Below, piece by piece: positions 37,039 through 49,618 of a DNA stretch of 64,000 nt (position 1 is the first letter of the stretch; every line of letters begins with the position of its first letter). Location: assembly GCA_015680905.1 (NCBI GenBank), contig CM027384.1, forward strand, positions 73,007,501-73,071,500, written 5' to 3'. The DNA comes from Coptis chinensis. Lineage: Eukaryota > Streptophyta > Magnoliopsida > Ranunculales > Ranunculaceae. The translations under genes were made by a program, and so were the position numbers. The notes under the pieces were generated by a model. It saw only the letters and a list, made by a program, of their open reading frames with translations, had not been told where the DNA came from and made no database searches.

Positions 37039-37478
37039 TGACTCTCTTCACAAAAGGTCAGATATGAATCAATTCAGGAAAGAAAAACTCGAATTAAAAC
37101 AATCTTTAAAGGTTTGGATATGAGTTTTTTTCGTTAGGGTTCGAAGGGTAGTGCGCGAGAGAGATGACCGGTTAGAGTAGGTTTCTCGGTTTCGAGGTGT
37201 GATAGTGGTGGGGGTGTATTGGGCAAAAATTTTTGTTGGGCTTCAATAACTCTTTTTAATTAAAATTTGGGCTTGAAAAACAAAGGTTGCCCTTAATCCA
37301 ATCAATTTTGGTGTCAAAACTTATCAATACATTGAATGGACCCAAAAAAGACTTGGAATTATTATTATTGAGATTTTGATGGGTTAAGGACTGTAACTTC
37401 CATTCCCCCTTCGTCATGGACATGAAGAAACAGCCTTGAAAACCACATCAAAGTCTTCTTAAATAATGAATTATTGGT

Positions 37479-37590
37479 CGTCAATTCAAAGTCCTTTAGA
37501 GAGAAGATCGAGCTTATGATTTAGACGTTGACTCAAAGTCCTTTAGAAAGAAGAGCTTATGATTTAGTCGTTAACTCAAAGTCCATTAGA
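37479..37590. repeat. short tandem repeat, 45-48 bp unit, about 2.4 copies
   Basis: The unit cgt(c/t)aactcaaagtccttta..gcttatgattta is repeated just left of element C. Unit length drifts by a 3-bp indel. Confidence 0.7.
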
Positions 37591-37630
37591 AAAGCCAAAA
37601 CTTACTTTTGCACCAAGATAACAAGCAGGT

Positions 37631-38212
37631 TGTGAGGGAGTGATATTCTCATTCAGAATATCGTGCTTTGTCCAAAGATAACGTCATATACATGACCTCA
37701 TGCCCTCGTCCTCCGATGCACTACAACACGGGGGCAAATTTCAGACTCACATCATCAGCTCGTGCACCCGATCTACGAGATCGCTATGAAGTAGCTCAAC
37801 TCGCACATTCTCACACAGAACGTTCCATCTAATGACATCATCCATCTTCTAGATGCAATCATTACCAAAGACATACTTACACAATCCATTACCGCAAAAT
37901 ACGAACCACTGTAACCACTCCCCATCATTAAAGAATTCCTACCAACACCATCCATACACTTCTTCTTAATCTCAACCCTACATCTATGCTTGTCAGTACA
38001 CATGTTGTGTGGATTCTCACGTTCAACAGCTATAAATACCACCTGTATGAACTACGCCAGACTTGATTCTACTCTCCCCGTATGTGAGAGAGAGATAGAT
38101 CGTAGGCGATTCACTCGAAAAATCAAGCGAACTTCGGTCTTCCCAATCTATCAACCCCTTCTCCTCCACCTTAACATCATTTGTAAATCCCATACTAAAA
38201 CACACCTTTACA
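37631..38212 (+). repeat. 5' LTR of element C
   Basis: 582 bp, TGTGAGGGAGTG..CACCTTTACA. TATAAATA at 38031-38038 is a plausible core promoter, conserved at 60165 in the other LTR. Differences from the 3' LTR are frequent and include indels; by eye it is clearly the most diverged LTR pair in the window. Confidence 0.88.
38031..38038 (+). promoter_or_regulatory. TATA box in LTR of element C
   Basis: TATAAATA, in agctataaataccacctg, kept in both LTRs (38031 and 60165), about 175 bp before the LTR end. Confidence 0.55.
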
Positions 38213-38213
38213 A

Positions 38214-38232
38214 TGGCACTGTCTGTGATCTT
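38214..38232 (+). other. primer binding site of element C, degenerate
   Basis: tggcactgtctgtgatctt begins two bases after the LTR end. It resembles the TGGCGCCGTCTGTGG-type PBS common in Tat elements, with CG-to-CA/TG type changes. I do not assign the tRNA. Confidence 0.55.
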
Positions 38233-38300
38233 GATTTCTTGAGAAACTTGCGCAACTTTCACAAATCACTCAATAAGAAAACACCTTAAGCCCACGAAAT

Positions 38301-39866
38301 ATGGCAAGCCTTGAAGCTCAAATCCAGAGCTTAGCAAGTCAACTAGGTACAATGAACAAGCACATCACCACCTTTCCAAAAGCGGTTGGAGAATGTTGCA
38401 TTACGCCCGAGCAATCCAATTGGATCAAACCCAAAATCCACCTGGTGCCATAGCAGAGGACGATATCAACGAAGTTAATCAGCAGATTAACGAGTTGTCG
38501 CAAAGAATGGATCAGAGTGCAATCAAGAAGGACACCACTAAGATTATTCAAAAGATGCTAAAGACGTATCGAACATCCCTTTTCACTGCTGAGGTACTCA
38601 GTAAACCTTCCCCTTTGGATTTCATCTAACCACGCTTTGCAATGTACGATGGTAGCACATATCCCGGTCAACACGTGGCTCGCTAGATTTAGAGCCTCGC
38701 ACTCTATAGTGCCCACGAGTTTGACCATCTCCACTGCCGTTTGTTTCCTGCTAGCCTCAAAGATGGCGATTTCGATTAGTTTTTTTCACTCAAGCCAAAC
38801 TCGATAAAGAACTTCGAGAATCTCACCGATCTATTCGCTAGCCAGTATGTCCACAACAGGCATAAAAAAGCAGACCTAGATTCACTTTTCCAGTTCTCAC
38901 TAGGCAAAGATCAAACTATCCGTGCCTTCTTAAGTCGCTTCAAAACCGAACTGCTATGCATGGAGAGCGGCCTCAAAGAGTCATTTGCCACATTAGCATT
39001 CACCAATACGGGGCCGAAATCCATGCGAAGAAAAAACGTGGCTATCCTACGATCGCTCTTGAAAGAGCGTCTAGAAACTTTATCGAAGAGATAGATATTT
39101 GAATTATGCTCGAGTAGACAAGTATATCAAGTTGCAAGAAGGCCTAAAACGTGAAGGCCTAACAGAAGAACAACAAGTGGCAGCAATCTCTGAAGATGCC
39201 TCACCTTTAAAAAAGCGACCCAAACAACAAGGGACGAAGTTTGGAAAGCGTCAATGGTAGCACATATCGGTCAACACGTGGCTCGCTAACAATGCCCAAT
39301 GACCGCTAGTTATTTGTACTTACCCGGTCTCCCAGTTATATACTAGAAAAGATCAAGAGAGCTGCTTATTACCGACCTAAAGTGCGGCACCCAGAGGATC
39401 GACCATGCAAGCCTTATTGTGCCTTCCATAGAGCAAAATGTCATGATACCAATGAGTGCTGGGGGCTCAAGCACTACCTCCAAGACCTCGTCGAGTTGGG
39501 TCATATCAAGCATTATATCAATATCGCCGATGGCGACCTACGCCATAAACTCATGGCTTCCGCAGCAAGAGTCGCGAAGCAGGATCTCTTCTCGCCACAA
39601 TGGTCAAGCTTCGCTCCCACGGTAGAGGGGATCTCCCCAATGGATCTGTTCCCCGTCATGACCGTCGTCAACACTCATCTGACAGAGATAACGACAGGAC
39701 GATCAACATGATCACGTTCCAGGATGATTATGTCACTTTTACTAGAGAAAAAAGGAGACGCGTAGACTCTCTCCAGGAAGTCTACCAGTTCTCATCTCAG
39801 GCAGCACCTGCCAGGCGACATAACTTTCACGGAGGCCGACCTCAACAAGGTTTGCCTCCCCCATAA
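38301..39866 (+). pseudogene. gag of Tat element C, frameshifted
   Basis: The start ATG 38301 opens MASLEAQIQSLASQLG. Readable pieces are the pre-capsid PSPLDFI with a following FAMYDGS, then NYARVDKYIKLQEG, and at 39382 CKPYCAFHRAKCHDTNECWGLKHYL, a CX3H-type knuckle region typical of Tat gag. Several frameshifts separate them. A 36-38-bp phrase (atggtagcacatat..gtggctcgct) occurs at both 38649 and 39254, which points to a local duplication or template switch. Confidence 0.72.
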
Positions 39867-40640
39867 TGATGTCCTAGTTGTCCACATCAAAATCAGCGAC
39901 TAGACAGTCAAACGTGTCCTGGTAGACCCAAGTAGTTCATGTGACATATTGTTCTATCAGACCATCAAAGAGATGAACCTGCCTAGATTGGTCTTCATAT
40001 ATCCAATAACCCATCTCTATGGATTCAATGGCTCTCGAGCTGATCCAATTGGCGACATCATACTCCTCGTCTCCGTTAGATCTCGAGAAGACAAAGTCAG
40101 CATCACCACACGATTCAGTGTTCTAGACGTCCACTCGTCCTACAATGCCATCCTAGGACATCGCTGGATCCATCAAATGCAAGCAATACCATCAACACTC
40201 CATCAGGTACTCCGCTTTCCGGCCCCAAAGGTATGATGGAGCTTCGCAGTAACCAGCTCGAGGCTTACCACTGCAATCAGATCCTCTCAGCGAACAAGCC
40301 AGCTGGGGCTTCTATCCGAACCAAGAGCGAGCTCACCAACACCACGATGGCCAAAGATTTAATCACTGAGGTCAAACCCAAAACACCAAAGGAGAACGCC
40401 GAGGGCTTTGTTAAAAAAGTCACTCCACCAGATAGGACCCCCAGAGGTCGCCCCATCCCCTGTTGTCATGACCACAAAGGTCGCACCAGCCTCTGTTGTC
40501 ATAACCACAGAGGTCGCATCAACTCATGTTGCCTAGACCTCCATTCCTCAGGTCGCCAAAGCATCACCCGTGACCAGCTCCGCCGAGGTCGCTTCCACAT
40601 CTAAAGCAGCAGTTCAAACTGAAGAAAAGGATCGGAGCAA
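39867..40640 (+). pseudogene. protease and linker of Tat element C
   Basis: The protease signature is seen as KRVLVDPSSSCDILFY, where family members usually have DGGSSADIL, so the active site is altered. YNAILGHRWIHQMQAIPS at 40141 is the second-half motif. The linker 40233-40604 contains a fourfold CCHDHKGR/CCHNHRGR-like run (gtcgc..ccaca repeats). Phase breaks occur near 39890 and 40236. Confidence 0.72.
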
Positions 40641-40987
40641 GTGAACCTAGGAACTGAAGACGATCCCAAGTTTGTCTATGTAGGGGCTAACCTTGACCCT
40701 ACTCTCAAGGCACAACTTGTAAACTTTTTATCATTGAATAAAGACGTTTTCGCTTGGTTATACATCGATGTACCTGGTATAGATCCTAGTATTGAACGTC
40801 ATAATTTAAATATCAACCCCAATGCTAGGCCAGTCCACCAGCGACCTAGGAAGCTATCCCTGAGATTCAAAAAGCAATTAATGATGAGGTCAATAAAGTA
40901 AAAAAAGTAGGCTTCATCAGAAAGGTAGACTACCCAGAATGGACCACTAATATAGTAGCAGTCCAAAAAAAGAACGGTACAGTTTGC
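40641..40987 (+). pseudogene. RT N-terminal part of Tat element C
   Basis: The frame 40641-40901 covers the region with DVFAWLYIDVPGIDP, DLTWS-like in Tat families. It runs on in another phase to PEWTTNIVAVQKKNG at 40940-40980. The solo LTR at 40988 interrupts it inside the codons before CVDFTNLN. Confidence 0.75.
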
Positions 40988-42470
40988 TGATAAGAGCCCA
41001 AAACTGTAGTTTTAACCCTGTAACAGTCATACTTTTAGACCAATTATGTGAGTAATAATTAAGAGTTAATACTGATTACGTGTTTTTATGCGTTTCAGGC
41101 TTCAAAGTCAATTATGTGCAGAAATGTGCCACTTTGATGAGATAAAGGAGCAATGGTTGGTTGTTAAGGAGTTCTATGATTAAAGGCCAAGATTCAAGAA
41201 GACAAAGCCTTTCTAAAGCCCGGTCAAAGCTGAAAAGTCAAAGTTAACGCGGGCAGAAACAGCACACAAAGTCAGCAGAACTTCCGAAGGCCGTATCTTT
41301 GGACTCAGACCTCGGAATCGGGTCTACCTTATGTCAAAACGACCGGCTCTGAAAGAGCTTTCCAATGGTCCAAGCCTTGGCCCAATCAGAGGAGCAAAAG
41401 TAGACAAAAAGTCTATCGAAGCCAACTGCAGCTGAAGAGGCCTTTTTGGACTGAAAGTATTGGGTTTTGGGCCTGATTCTCTGGCCCAAAACATGGATCC
41501 AAGCCCATGCACGATTTTTGGATCTGAACATATAAAAACCAAAGCTTAGCTCTTTGTTAATGGTAGCTAGTTAGACCTAAAACTATAGATAATTCTAGAT
41601 CTAGTTTTCATTAAATAAAAATTAAGTTTAGTTTAAATTCAATTTTAGTTTTAGATTAAACTCTTAGAATCATTGTTCTTCATTAGTTTGATAAATAAAA
41701 TAGTTAGTTTGTCAATTTTGATTTTTGTCATTTACCATTGTTTAGATCTAAATTCCTTTATTACTTGTTATTCATTTCCTAGTTATTACCTAAGATTTCA
41801 ATTATTGTTTAGATAAGTTGCATAAAGATAGAATTTTTATATGATGCCTAGTTTTAAATCAATGGGAAATGATAGTAGTATGAATCAAGGCTAAACCTCC
41901 ATTAGAGGGGTTGAAGAAGCCTTGATGACGCTTGATCCTTGTTTATCTTAGAAATCATCGTGATAATTATTCCACTCTAGAAACGATTAATTCACCATGA
42001 GAATGGGTTTAATCGCTCACATGCTAGTTATGAATTGGTAGAAATGCCACGTATAATTAGGGATTAGAATTACTATTTTGATATGCTAAGCATTCAATTT
42101 AAATCAAGACGAGTCTTTGTTAGTAGGATTAAGTCGAGTTAAGGTGGATTCAATTCCCTTTAATTCTTTATCTAGATTCAACCCACTTAGCATTCTATCA
42201 TTTCGTTATTCGTAACTTGTTAATTGAATTCACCTCGTAGTATAGAATTCCCCTCGTAAATCTCTCATTAGACTTAAGACCAATTAATTAGACTAGAAAA
42301 CATTCCATGCTAAAGAACTAGGAGTGGAACAAATTTGTTACTCCACTCTATTTCGATAGTATTGAGAGTAGAAAACTTGATAAACCTAGGCACGTAATAA
42401 GTTTTAGTTTACTTACGTTTTGAGTTTTATCGTTCATTTCATAGGTAAACTATCATTTTTATGTTTATCA
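40988..42470 (+). mobile_element. solo LTR of the element-A family in RT of element C, TSD TTTGC
   Basis: 1483 bp, TGATAAGAGCCC..GTTTATCA, with TTTGC at 40983-40987 and 42471-42475. The RT phase is the same on both sides (KKNGT.. before, LCVDFTNLN after). Homologous over its length to 54198-55670 in opposite orientation and to the split LTR of element A. Confidence 0.93.
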
Positions 42471-43729
42471 TTTGCCTTTGCGTAGACTTCACCAATCTCA
42501 ACCAAGAAACACTTACAGATAGTTTCCTCTTGCCAAGAATCGACTGACTCATGGACCAGACTTGCGAGCCATGAGCTCCTGTCATTTATGTATTCATACA
42601 GTGGATACAACTAGATCCCACTCGTAGAAGAAGACCAAGAGAAAACTTCATTCATCACAGAGCAAGGGATCTACTACTACAACGTCCTCCCGTTCGGCCT
42701 CAAGAATGCTGGTGCGACCTACTAACGGCTCGTCATTGACATGTTCCAGGACATGTTAGGTGATACCATGGAAGTCTATATAGATGACATGGTGTTCAAG
42801 AGCAAGAAAGCGGTTGATCACCTTCACCTCGGCTCGGCGTTCTCAGTTCGCCCGAACTTCGGATAAAATTTGAATCCCAAAAAATGCCCTTTTGAAGTGT
42901 CCTCCGGAAATTTCTTGGGTATTAGGTATCACAAAGAGGAATCGAGGCCAATCCAGACCAGATCCAAGCGTTCTTGGAAATGCCCAATCCAAAGACAAAG
43001 AAGCAAATACAGAAACTATCAGGAATGGTGGCAGCTCTCAACTGATTCATATCAAGGGCGTCAGACAAATGCCGACCTTTCCTGTAGCTTCTCAAAAAAG
43101 GGGAACAATTCTCATGGAGCGACCAATACCAGCAAGCGTTGTCTACTTTAAAAGAGTACATAACAACACCACTTGTCCTGGCCAAACCAATAGATGGTGA
43201 AATATTGGGGCTCTACCTCGCAGTCTCTGACTTTGCTATCAGTTCAGTTCTCTTCAAAGAGGACCAAGGGTCAGAAAAGCCGATCTACTTCACTAGCAAG
43301 ACACTAACACCAGCTGAAAAGAACTACTCTTATATTGAAAAAGCAGTACTCGCATTGCTATACTCTGCAAGGAAGTTCAGGCCTTATTTTCAAGCACATC
43401 CACTCAAAGTACTCACCGACCTCCCACTGAAGAAGATCCTTCTTAGGGACAACAAGACAACTCACATGGCTGTATGGGCAGCAGATCTCGGTGAACATCA
43501 CATTAAGTTCGTTCTGCGTACTTCTCAGAAAGGACAGGTCATTGTAGACTTCCTAGCAGACTTTCCTATTGATGACCTGAACTGGGAGCCAGAAACAGAT
43601 ATCACATCCACCAAACAGTCAGACAAGTCAACTTGGTCGCTCTTTGTCGATGGTTCTAGCAATCCTAGAAGAAGCAGGATTGGAGTTGTCCTAGTGTCAC
43701 AAGATGGCACTATAGTTGAAAGCGGTTAG
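42471..43729 (+). pseudogene. RT C-terminal part and RNase H of Tat element C
   Basis: After the solo LTR the RT reads CVDFTNLN, then with frameshifts HELLSFMYSYSGYN, DQEKTSFITEQGIYYYN, LPFGLKNAGATY and MEVYIDDMVFKSKKAVDHL (catalytic DD in YIDDM). A stop replaces the Q after NAGATY. From 43139 to 43729 the frame is open for 196 codons. It covers the first RNase H (LYLAVSDFAISSVLF, FTSKTLTPAEKNYSYIEKAVL) and the start of a second RNase H (WSLFVDGSSNPRRSRIGVVL). The DQEK and IDDM variants are typical of Tat. Confidence 0.82.
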
Positions 43730-44326
43730 ATCGACTTTAACCCCAAAGCGACCTTTAACAATGAGGCGGTCGTGACAAAAAACTTTTAACTGGCTCTAAT
43801 TAAGGGACTTAGAACGGCACTACAACTCGGTGTCGAAGAGCTAAAAGTCTTTAGTGACTTGCAACTGGTTGTTTGCCAGATTGCTAAAGAGTATACTACC
43901 CATGAAGGTAACCTTTCTAAATACCTTCAAGTTGTTTTTCAGTTACTTCCTTATTTTAAGAAAGCCATCATACACCACTTTTTGCGTGATGAGAATCGCC
44001 ACGCAGACAGTTTAGCTTATTTTGCTACTCAAACACCGAACTGCACCCCTAGACAGTTACTCATCGAAGTAATTGACCGACTTGCATACCAAGCTGAGCA
44101 CATCCTAGAGATCAGCGACCTATGCCCACTCTTTGACATTCAGATGAGTCAAACATGGATGCATCCCATTATAGAGTATATCCAACATGGTACAACCCCA
44201 GAAGATCGTACCAAAGCCAGACAAGTTCAGTATCAGGCACGTCGCTACTGCCTGGTAAACAACAAACTATTCAGAAAGTCTGCAGGTGGACCTCACTTGA
44301 GGTGCATAAGCCCAGAACAAGGTTAG
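43730..44326 (+). pseudogene. second, archaeal-type RNase H of Tat element C
   Basis: Continues from the DGSSN motif at 43650. NNEAVVTKNF, with a stop replacing the next residue, is followed by LALIKGLRTALQLGVEELKVFSDLQLVV, then LPYFKKAIIHHFLRDENRHADSLAYFA. An additional RNase H next to integrase is a known Tat feature. The usual YSDSQL aspartate is kept as FSDLQL. The last part, to 44326, leads into the integrase zinc finger. Confidence 0.75.
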
Positions 44327-45376
44327 TTGATTTTTGCAGAAATCCATGAGGGCGAATGCGGGAACCATGCGGGAGGTCGCTCTTTGGCTCACAAAGCGAT
44401 CTCCCAAGGTTACTTCTGGCCATGAATGCAGATCGATGCCAAGAAGTACGTACTAAAATGTATCAAATGCCAAATATTTGACCACAATATCATCCAGCCA
44501 GATCGCAAATTAATCAACATCGCCAGCCCTTGGCCATTTCACATGTGGGGCTTGGATATCATGGGACCATTCATCCTACAGAAAGGCACCGGATTTTGAT
44601 TCGTCCTTACCGCCACGGATTACTTCACTAAGTGGGTGGAAACGGTCCCTTTAGCTAATGTCAAAGAGTCACATGTTAGAAACTTCATTTGGACACACAT
44701 TATCACCAGATGTGGTCTACCCCACTCACTAGTGATGGACAACGGTTCCCAATTCAAGGGAAAAATAGTCAAGGAGTTTCTAGCAAAGTGGAAGATCGTT
44801 CATGCATTCTCCACTCCCAGTACTCCTAAAGCAATGGCCAAGCAGAGGCTAGCAACAAATCAATCTTGGAAAATTTGAAGAAAAAGATTGAAAAGAACAA
44901 GAGCCAATGGCCAAATTAGTTAGAGAACATCCTATGGGCTCACCGATCTACAGCTCATTCTAGCACAAGTGAATCACCGTTCTCACTATGCTATGGCACA
45001 GAGGCCGTCATTCCTACTGAACTGGCAGTCACCACAACTCGGTCAGAGCTTGTCAAATCTGGGTACAATGACTCCGTTCTCGCTCGAGAGGTCGACTTAC
45101 TGGAAGAGCGCCGCGACCTAGCAACCATTAGAGTGGACATCTTATCATCAGACTCTAAAGAATTCATACAATAAGCGAGTCAATCCTCAATCTTTTCAAC
45201 CTGGGGACTTAGTTCTGAAAAAGACTAAGGATGACTCCAAGCTGGCACCAACATGGGAAGGCCCTTACATAGTAGAGCAAGTTGTTGGCAATTAAGCATA
45301 TTGGATCAAAACACAGGACGGGCAAGCATTACCACATCTCTGGAACACTTACTCTTTGAAGAAATTTTATCAATAA
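44327..45376 (+). pseudogene. integrase of Tat element C
   Basis: The HHCC finger is HEGECGNHAGG with LKCIKCQIFDHN. Core acidic residues are in MWGLDIMGPFILQ and VMDNGSQFKG; the E region is frameshifted near 44850. The C-terminal tail reads up to a TAA at 45374-45376 (NTYSLKKFYQ). Internal stops occur at 44326, near 44425 and near 44598. Confidence 0.78.
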
Positions 45377-46180
45377 AGTTTTTCATTTACGTTGTATGCT
45401 TACTATTAATGTTGTTCCATGTATACATGCCCCATCGGTATCAAAGTAGTTCATTAAAATCTCCAAACACTCGCAATTTGCTCTATATCGAACTAAAACA
45501 CTTTTATGAGTTCAAACGTTCCTAAACACCACATGCTCACTTGAGCTCATAGACTTCTTAACCTCTACAGTTCTTACTAGTTGATGACTTACAACTCTAG
45601 GCTCAACTCAGTGAGAACGCTCTCCGCAAGCAACACACTTTCTTAAGCTACCACACTCACTCACGCTCAAAGGCTTCTTAGCCTCTGCATTTTATATTTG
45701 TTGCAAGACCTACACCCTTAGGCTGCAACGATGAAATGACATAACATATGTACATACATTTGGACATAATCAACATACATGCATTCCATAACAAATTAAA
45801 TGAACTGCCTGAACAAACTCAGGACACCAGTTCATAAATTAATCGACCTGTTGGGTCTACCTAGAAATCTAGATTGGTATGATTACAAGTTTTTAAAACT
45901 ATCGAACTACCACCTACGTGGAAACTAGTTCGTTCTGTATCATTGCAACTATAAAGAAAGGTGAACAGCCCGGGCAAGCCTAGGATACCAGTTCTATTGT
46001 TATACAACTTATAAAAATGAACACAGACAAAATAGTCAAAATACTTCACAACTTACACTAAAGATGAAGACATCCAGCAGCCATGGTCAAACACCAGAAG
46101 TAATGTGCTTATCGTCAGCGGGAGCAGCACTGGTGAAAGAGTGTTACTCGCATCTCTTGGTACGACAAACATACTTGTAC
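45377..46180 (+). other. 3' region of element C, no gene seen
   Basis: Contains pairs of similar phrases, for example cacttgagctcatagacttcttaacctc and cactcacgctcaaaggcttcttagcctc (about 45538 and 45660). A block at 45785-45870 resembles 47770-47850. Likely 3' untranslated DNA of an antisense ORF. Confidence 0.5.
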
Positions 46181-47062
46181 CTAGAGCCCCACGATCATGC
46201 TCCTCTTAATTAACTGAAAGTACATCTCCTCCAGCATTGCATAGTCTTCACACACTCGGTTATACACCCCCTGAGCCTTTCGTGCAATTGACTGACAATG
46301 CTTAGGGTACTCAATCACTACACCAAGCTTTTCCCACAAATCAATCATCGAACTGACCAGCAACAACTTCTCATCTACAGCGATTTTGATGTTTTTTCCT
46401 CAAAGCCATCAGTTCCTTTCTATCATCCTCCTACGCAGCTCGCATGCTCACCCGTTCTTCCTTGGTATTGCCCACATTATTCTCGACATTATCAACATGT
46501 TGGACAATATTCTTCAACTTATCATACCCAGCAAGGAACTACAAGTAGAATAATCAATGTTACGTTTGCCATTAAAACAACATGAAAACAACCAAGGTGA
46601 AAAGCTTACCAAATAACACGCCATGTCCATGGTCTCCAGCGTCGTTCCCAGGTCTTCACCTCCAAGCTCTTCTTTGTCACCATCCAGAACAATCCCCTCT
46701 AGAAGACAAGTCAATATGGGTACCGAGTGAAAGCTACAGTTAGAACGTTTCACCATATGTTTCTTCCCTGTCTTCCCAGTATAGAAGAACTTGCTCCCCA
46801 GGTCGCCAGCACGCTTCCCCAAAGACCCAGTAGCAGTGCTCTCACCAGCAATACCTTTTCCCTTGCCCAGTACACCACGGTCCTCCGTGTTCAGGTCTCT
46901 CCTACCCCTACGACTAGGAGACCTAAACACCACACCAGTTCGCTCGCACGAACCAGTAGTAAAGCGATCCTCAACTTTGGACCATTTAATGTTCCTCGAG
47001 CGAAGCAACGGCCTTCCATTTACCATGTTCACACCGACGACGAGGCACAAATTCCATCTCAT
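46181..47062 (-). pseudogene. antisense ORF, second diverged copy, in 3' region of Tat element C
   Basis: Two minus-strand pieces, 47062-46514 and 46366-46181, carry a basic, serine-rich part followed by helical sequence rich in K/E/Q. The 47062 piece has a stretch (TGVVFRSPSRRGRRDLNTED) that parallels the 58126-57791 piece of the other antisense ORF. A GTAAGC after MDMACYL at about 46610 and a tacttgtag acceptor at about 46540 suggest an intron. Function unknown; Tat and Grande elements are known to carry antisense genes. Confidence 0.5.
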
Positions 47063-47982
47063 CCATCACAAGGGGGGAGACCTCCCTTACCCTCCCATTG
47101 TCATGAGCATTTTCACATCGCCTAGCCATCATGCACTTCTACAAACAAACCAACGTTCAGCAGGTCAACAAGAAGGCCAGCCTTTATTATTAAAAAGAAA
47201 GGAAAAGCAGTTCACGAAACAAACTTGGAATGATCAAAATGCTTGCACAAGAACCTCGGAGAAGCAGCTTGAAGAGAATGCAAAGCTAATACCCCTGAAC
47301 TTCTTACCAAAGTTCGTCTTACGTTCCATTGTGTCCCTTCCCAAGACACATCATAAAATAATTGAAACTCTAACCGACGCACCACATGGCTCACCGCCTC
47401 TTCAAATTCCAAACACCCAGGCATTTACCATTTTCTTTTTTGGCTGTCCAACTGTTCATATCCCCATATGTGCCACGCGCGTGCTAAGGTCCTCTCTCAG
47501 CAGAACGATCTGACATGGAGAGCGCTTTCTACACACAAGATGTTCACCCGACCTCTCAGGCAAATCCCTTTCAGGTCCTCTCTCAGCACAACGGTAGGAC
47601 CTATTAAAGAGCAGGACGCTCAGTCAGGCTCACTGGCTACTTAGCCTCACTAACTCTTACTACGGGAAGCCTACAAAGCTAAGCAGATAGAATAACATCA
47701 TGAAAGTCACATTCAGAACATCACAGGAATACGCAAGAAGACAAAGCATGAATTTCATCAAGGAAAAAGAATGAACTGGCTGAACAAACTCAGACACCAG
47801 TTCGTCTACTAACCAAGCTGCTGGGACATCCCAAAATCCCAAGTCGGTTAGCCAGCATTCAACGTACAACAAAGACAACCCATTATCTAAAGCGAGCTGC
47901 CCAGGTTTCCCCAGGGAACCAGATCTAATATATCATAGCTTACACGATCATAACAAGTAAAAAACTCTCACAACTATCCAAT

Positions 47983-48208
47983 TCAAGAAACAACAGACAA
48001 ATTCTCAATAGACAAGGGATCCAGGTCGCCTTCTGTGGTATTAGCATCACCAGCAACAGTTGAGGTATTAGCTGCATTCACTTCCATATGCACACCAGGA
48101 GCGACGTCATCAATATGGGACTCCAGGACCTCTAAAGTAGGTGCAGAGAAGATATGAACATCACATACATCTCCCAGTACGTGTACCACTGGTGTATTGG
48201 AAACCCCG
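47983..48208 (-). pseudogene. C-terminal part of antisense ORF of element C, left of nested element D
   Basis: The frame 48189-47983 ends ENLSVVS. It is acidic (VLGDVCDVHIF, DDVAPGVHMEVN). Its upstream continuation is at 57718 across element D, where the helical segment EYKAFKKEHERR ends. Five bases CCCCG at 48204-48208 form one side of the duplication. Confidence 0.6.
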
Positions 48209-48667
48209 TGTTTCGGCAGTAAACTGCTTCAACACAACGAGAGCAATGGTAAAGAACGCACTAAGAAGCAGAGGAATTTGATGCTGAGGGAGATGAAACT
48301 GAACCAAATAATGGCTGCCTACGTACCTAAGATCTATTCTCTAGGGATCAAGTTTCAACGTCGTTCCTTTATGAAAAATAGTTTGGTATTTATATAAGTA
48401 GAGTAGAGAGTCCTTGTAGCTCAAGTAATTGTGATAGACTATAACTCTCAACTGATAGTTATCTCTTTGATAAGAAATAAATCTGGACATAAATCAATGT
48501 ACATTAGTGGCAAGCCATGTGGCTAAGGTTTAGCCTTAGACACATGAGTTAATGGGCCTGTACATTGATCCATGGTATTACAAATTGGGCTTTAGCCCTG
48601 TCGATTAAATGAATAAAATAGAGACCCCTACTAATGGACGTTTGCCACGTAGGTGGGGGTCGAAACA
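48209..48667 (-). repeat. 3' LTR of element D
   Basis: 459 bp. It matches 57259-57717 closely; the differences cluster in the first 120 bp. Contains aacgttgaaacttgatccctag on the minus strand and TATATAAGTAG at 48391 on the plus strand, with no further function assigned. Confidence 0.9.
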
Positions 48668-49270
48668 CCACCCCCTCTTTGTCATGCGAACAAAGTTCAC
48701 ATGGCAAAGAAAAGAAGAAAAACTCAAGGAAAACTTGGAATAAGAAAAAAGTAAGCGGAATGTATAACAAAGTGTCGTGCGAAAGGAAATGATAGGAAAA
48801 TTGATTGTTGAAAAAAAATCGTGAATTATCGGGAACGAAAAAATGTCAAACTAACATATACGGAACGTAATTAAATAAAAGATGGCCAAAAAATGCACAG
48901 AAATATGACAGAAATAAAATTGCAAAATAAATTGATTGCCGAAAACTATACCGAACGCATCACATAACAATACGAAAGTTGATTACGACGACGCGTGCCA
49001 GCGGATTAGCGATACTAGGAATAGACCGTTGAAATTAAACGTATGGGTAGTTTAGTAATAATAGTAATAAAAGGAATTTAACTACGAATTGGATTCAAAG
49101 GTTTCAGATTAGATAAGAATTCGGATTAGATAAGAGTTTGTATTAAATAAGAATCCAACCAGCAATGTAAAACTAGATTGAAGAAATACTATATAAGTGA
49201 CAAAACAGTAGAGGGGAAAAAAACTAAGTAGAGAAAGATATACAAGGGTGAGGAAATCAAGTTTCGAATC
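48668..49270. other. noncoding stretch beside PPT of element D
   Basis: Starts with the PPT-like tract. The rest is A-rich. ggattagataagaattcggattagataag near 49110-49145 is a small duplication. TATATAAG at 49190 lies 89 bp before an ATG at 49279 (MHRKRKGKG, then GTTAGT), which might be a captured promoter and first exon; this is weak. Confidence 0.4.
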
Positions 49271-49393
49271 GGCGGTTTATGCATAGAAAACGAAAAGGAA
49301 AAGGTTAGTAGAACAACATGATCGATTGATATTGCGACAATTGTACTCTTTTCTATCTGTTAACACTTTTTGGGATATACCTCTTATGCTGCG

Positions 49394-49535
49394 GAAGATG
49401 AGTGGGATTAATATTTGAATGTACTTCACAAACCTTTACCTGCTGCTACTTTCCGTATTAATTCCAGTGGCCAGTTTTTTGAGGATATTCGGTCTCAGCT
49501 AGAGAATGACTTTATGAAAAATCTCGCAATGGAGG

Positions 49536-49618
<83 letters not shown>

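Noticed and set aside
45000..45180. Chromodomain at the integrase C-terminus
   Set aside because: No aromatic cage motif seen; Tat and Athila lineages lack chromodomains.
46791..47513. 240-codon plus-strand open frame
   Set aside because: Lies opposite the antisense ORF copy of element C, has low-complexity S/T/P composition and no domain; a shadow frame.
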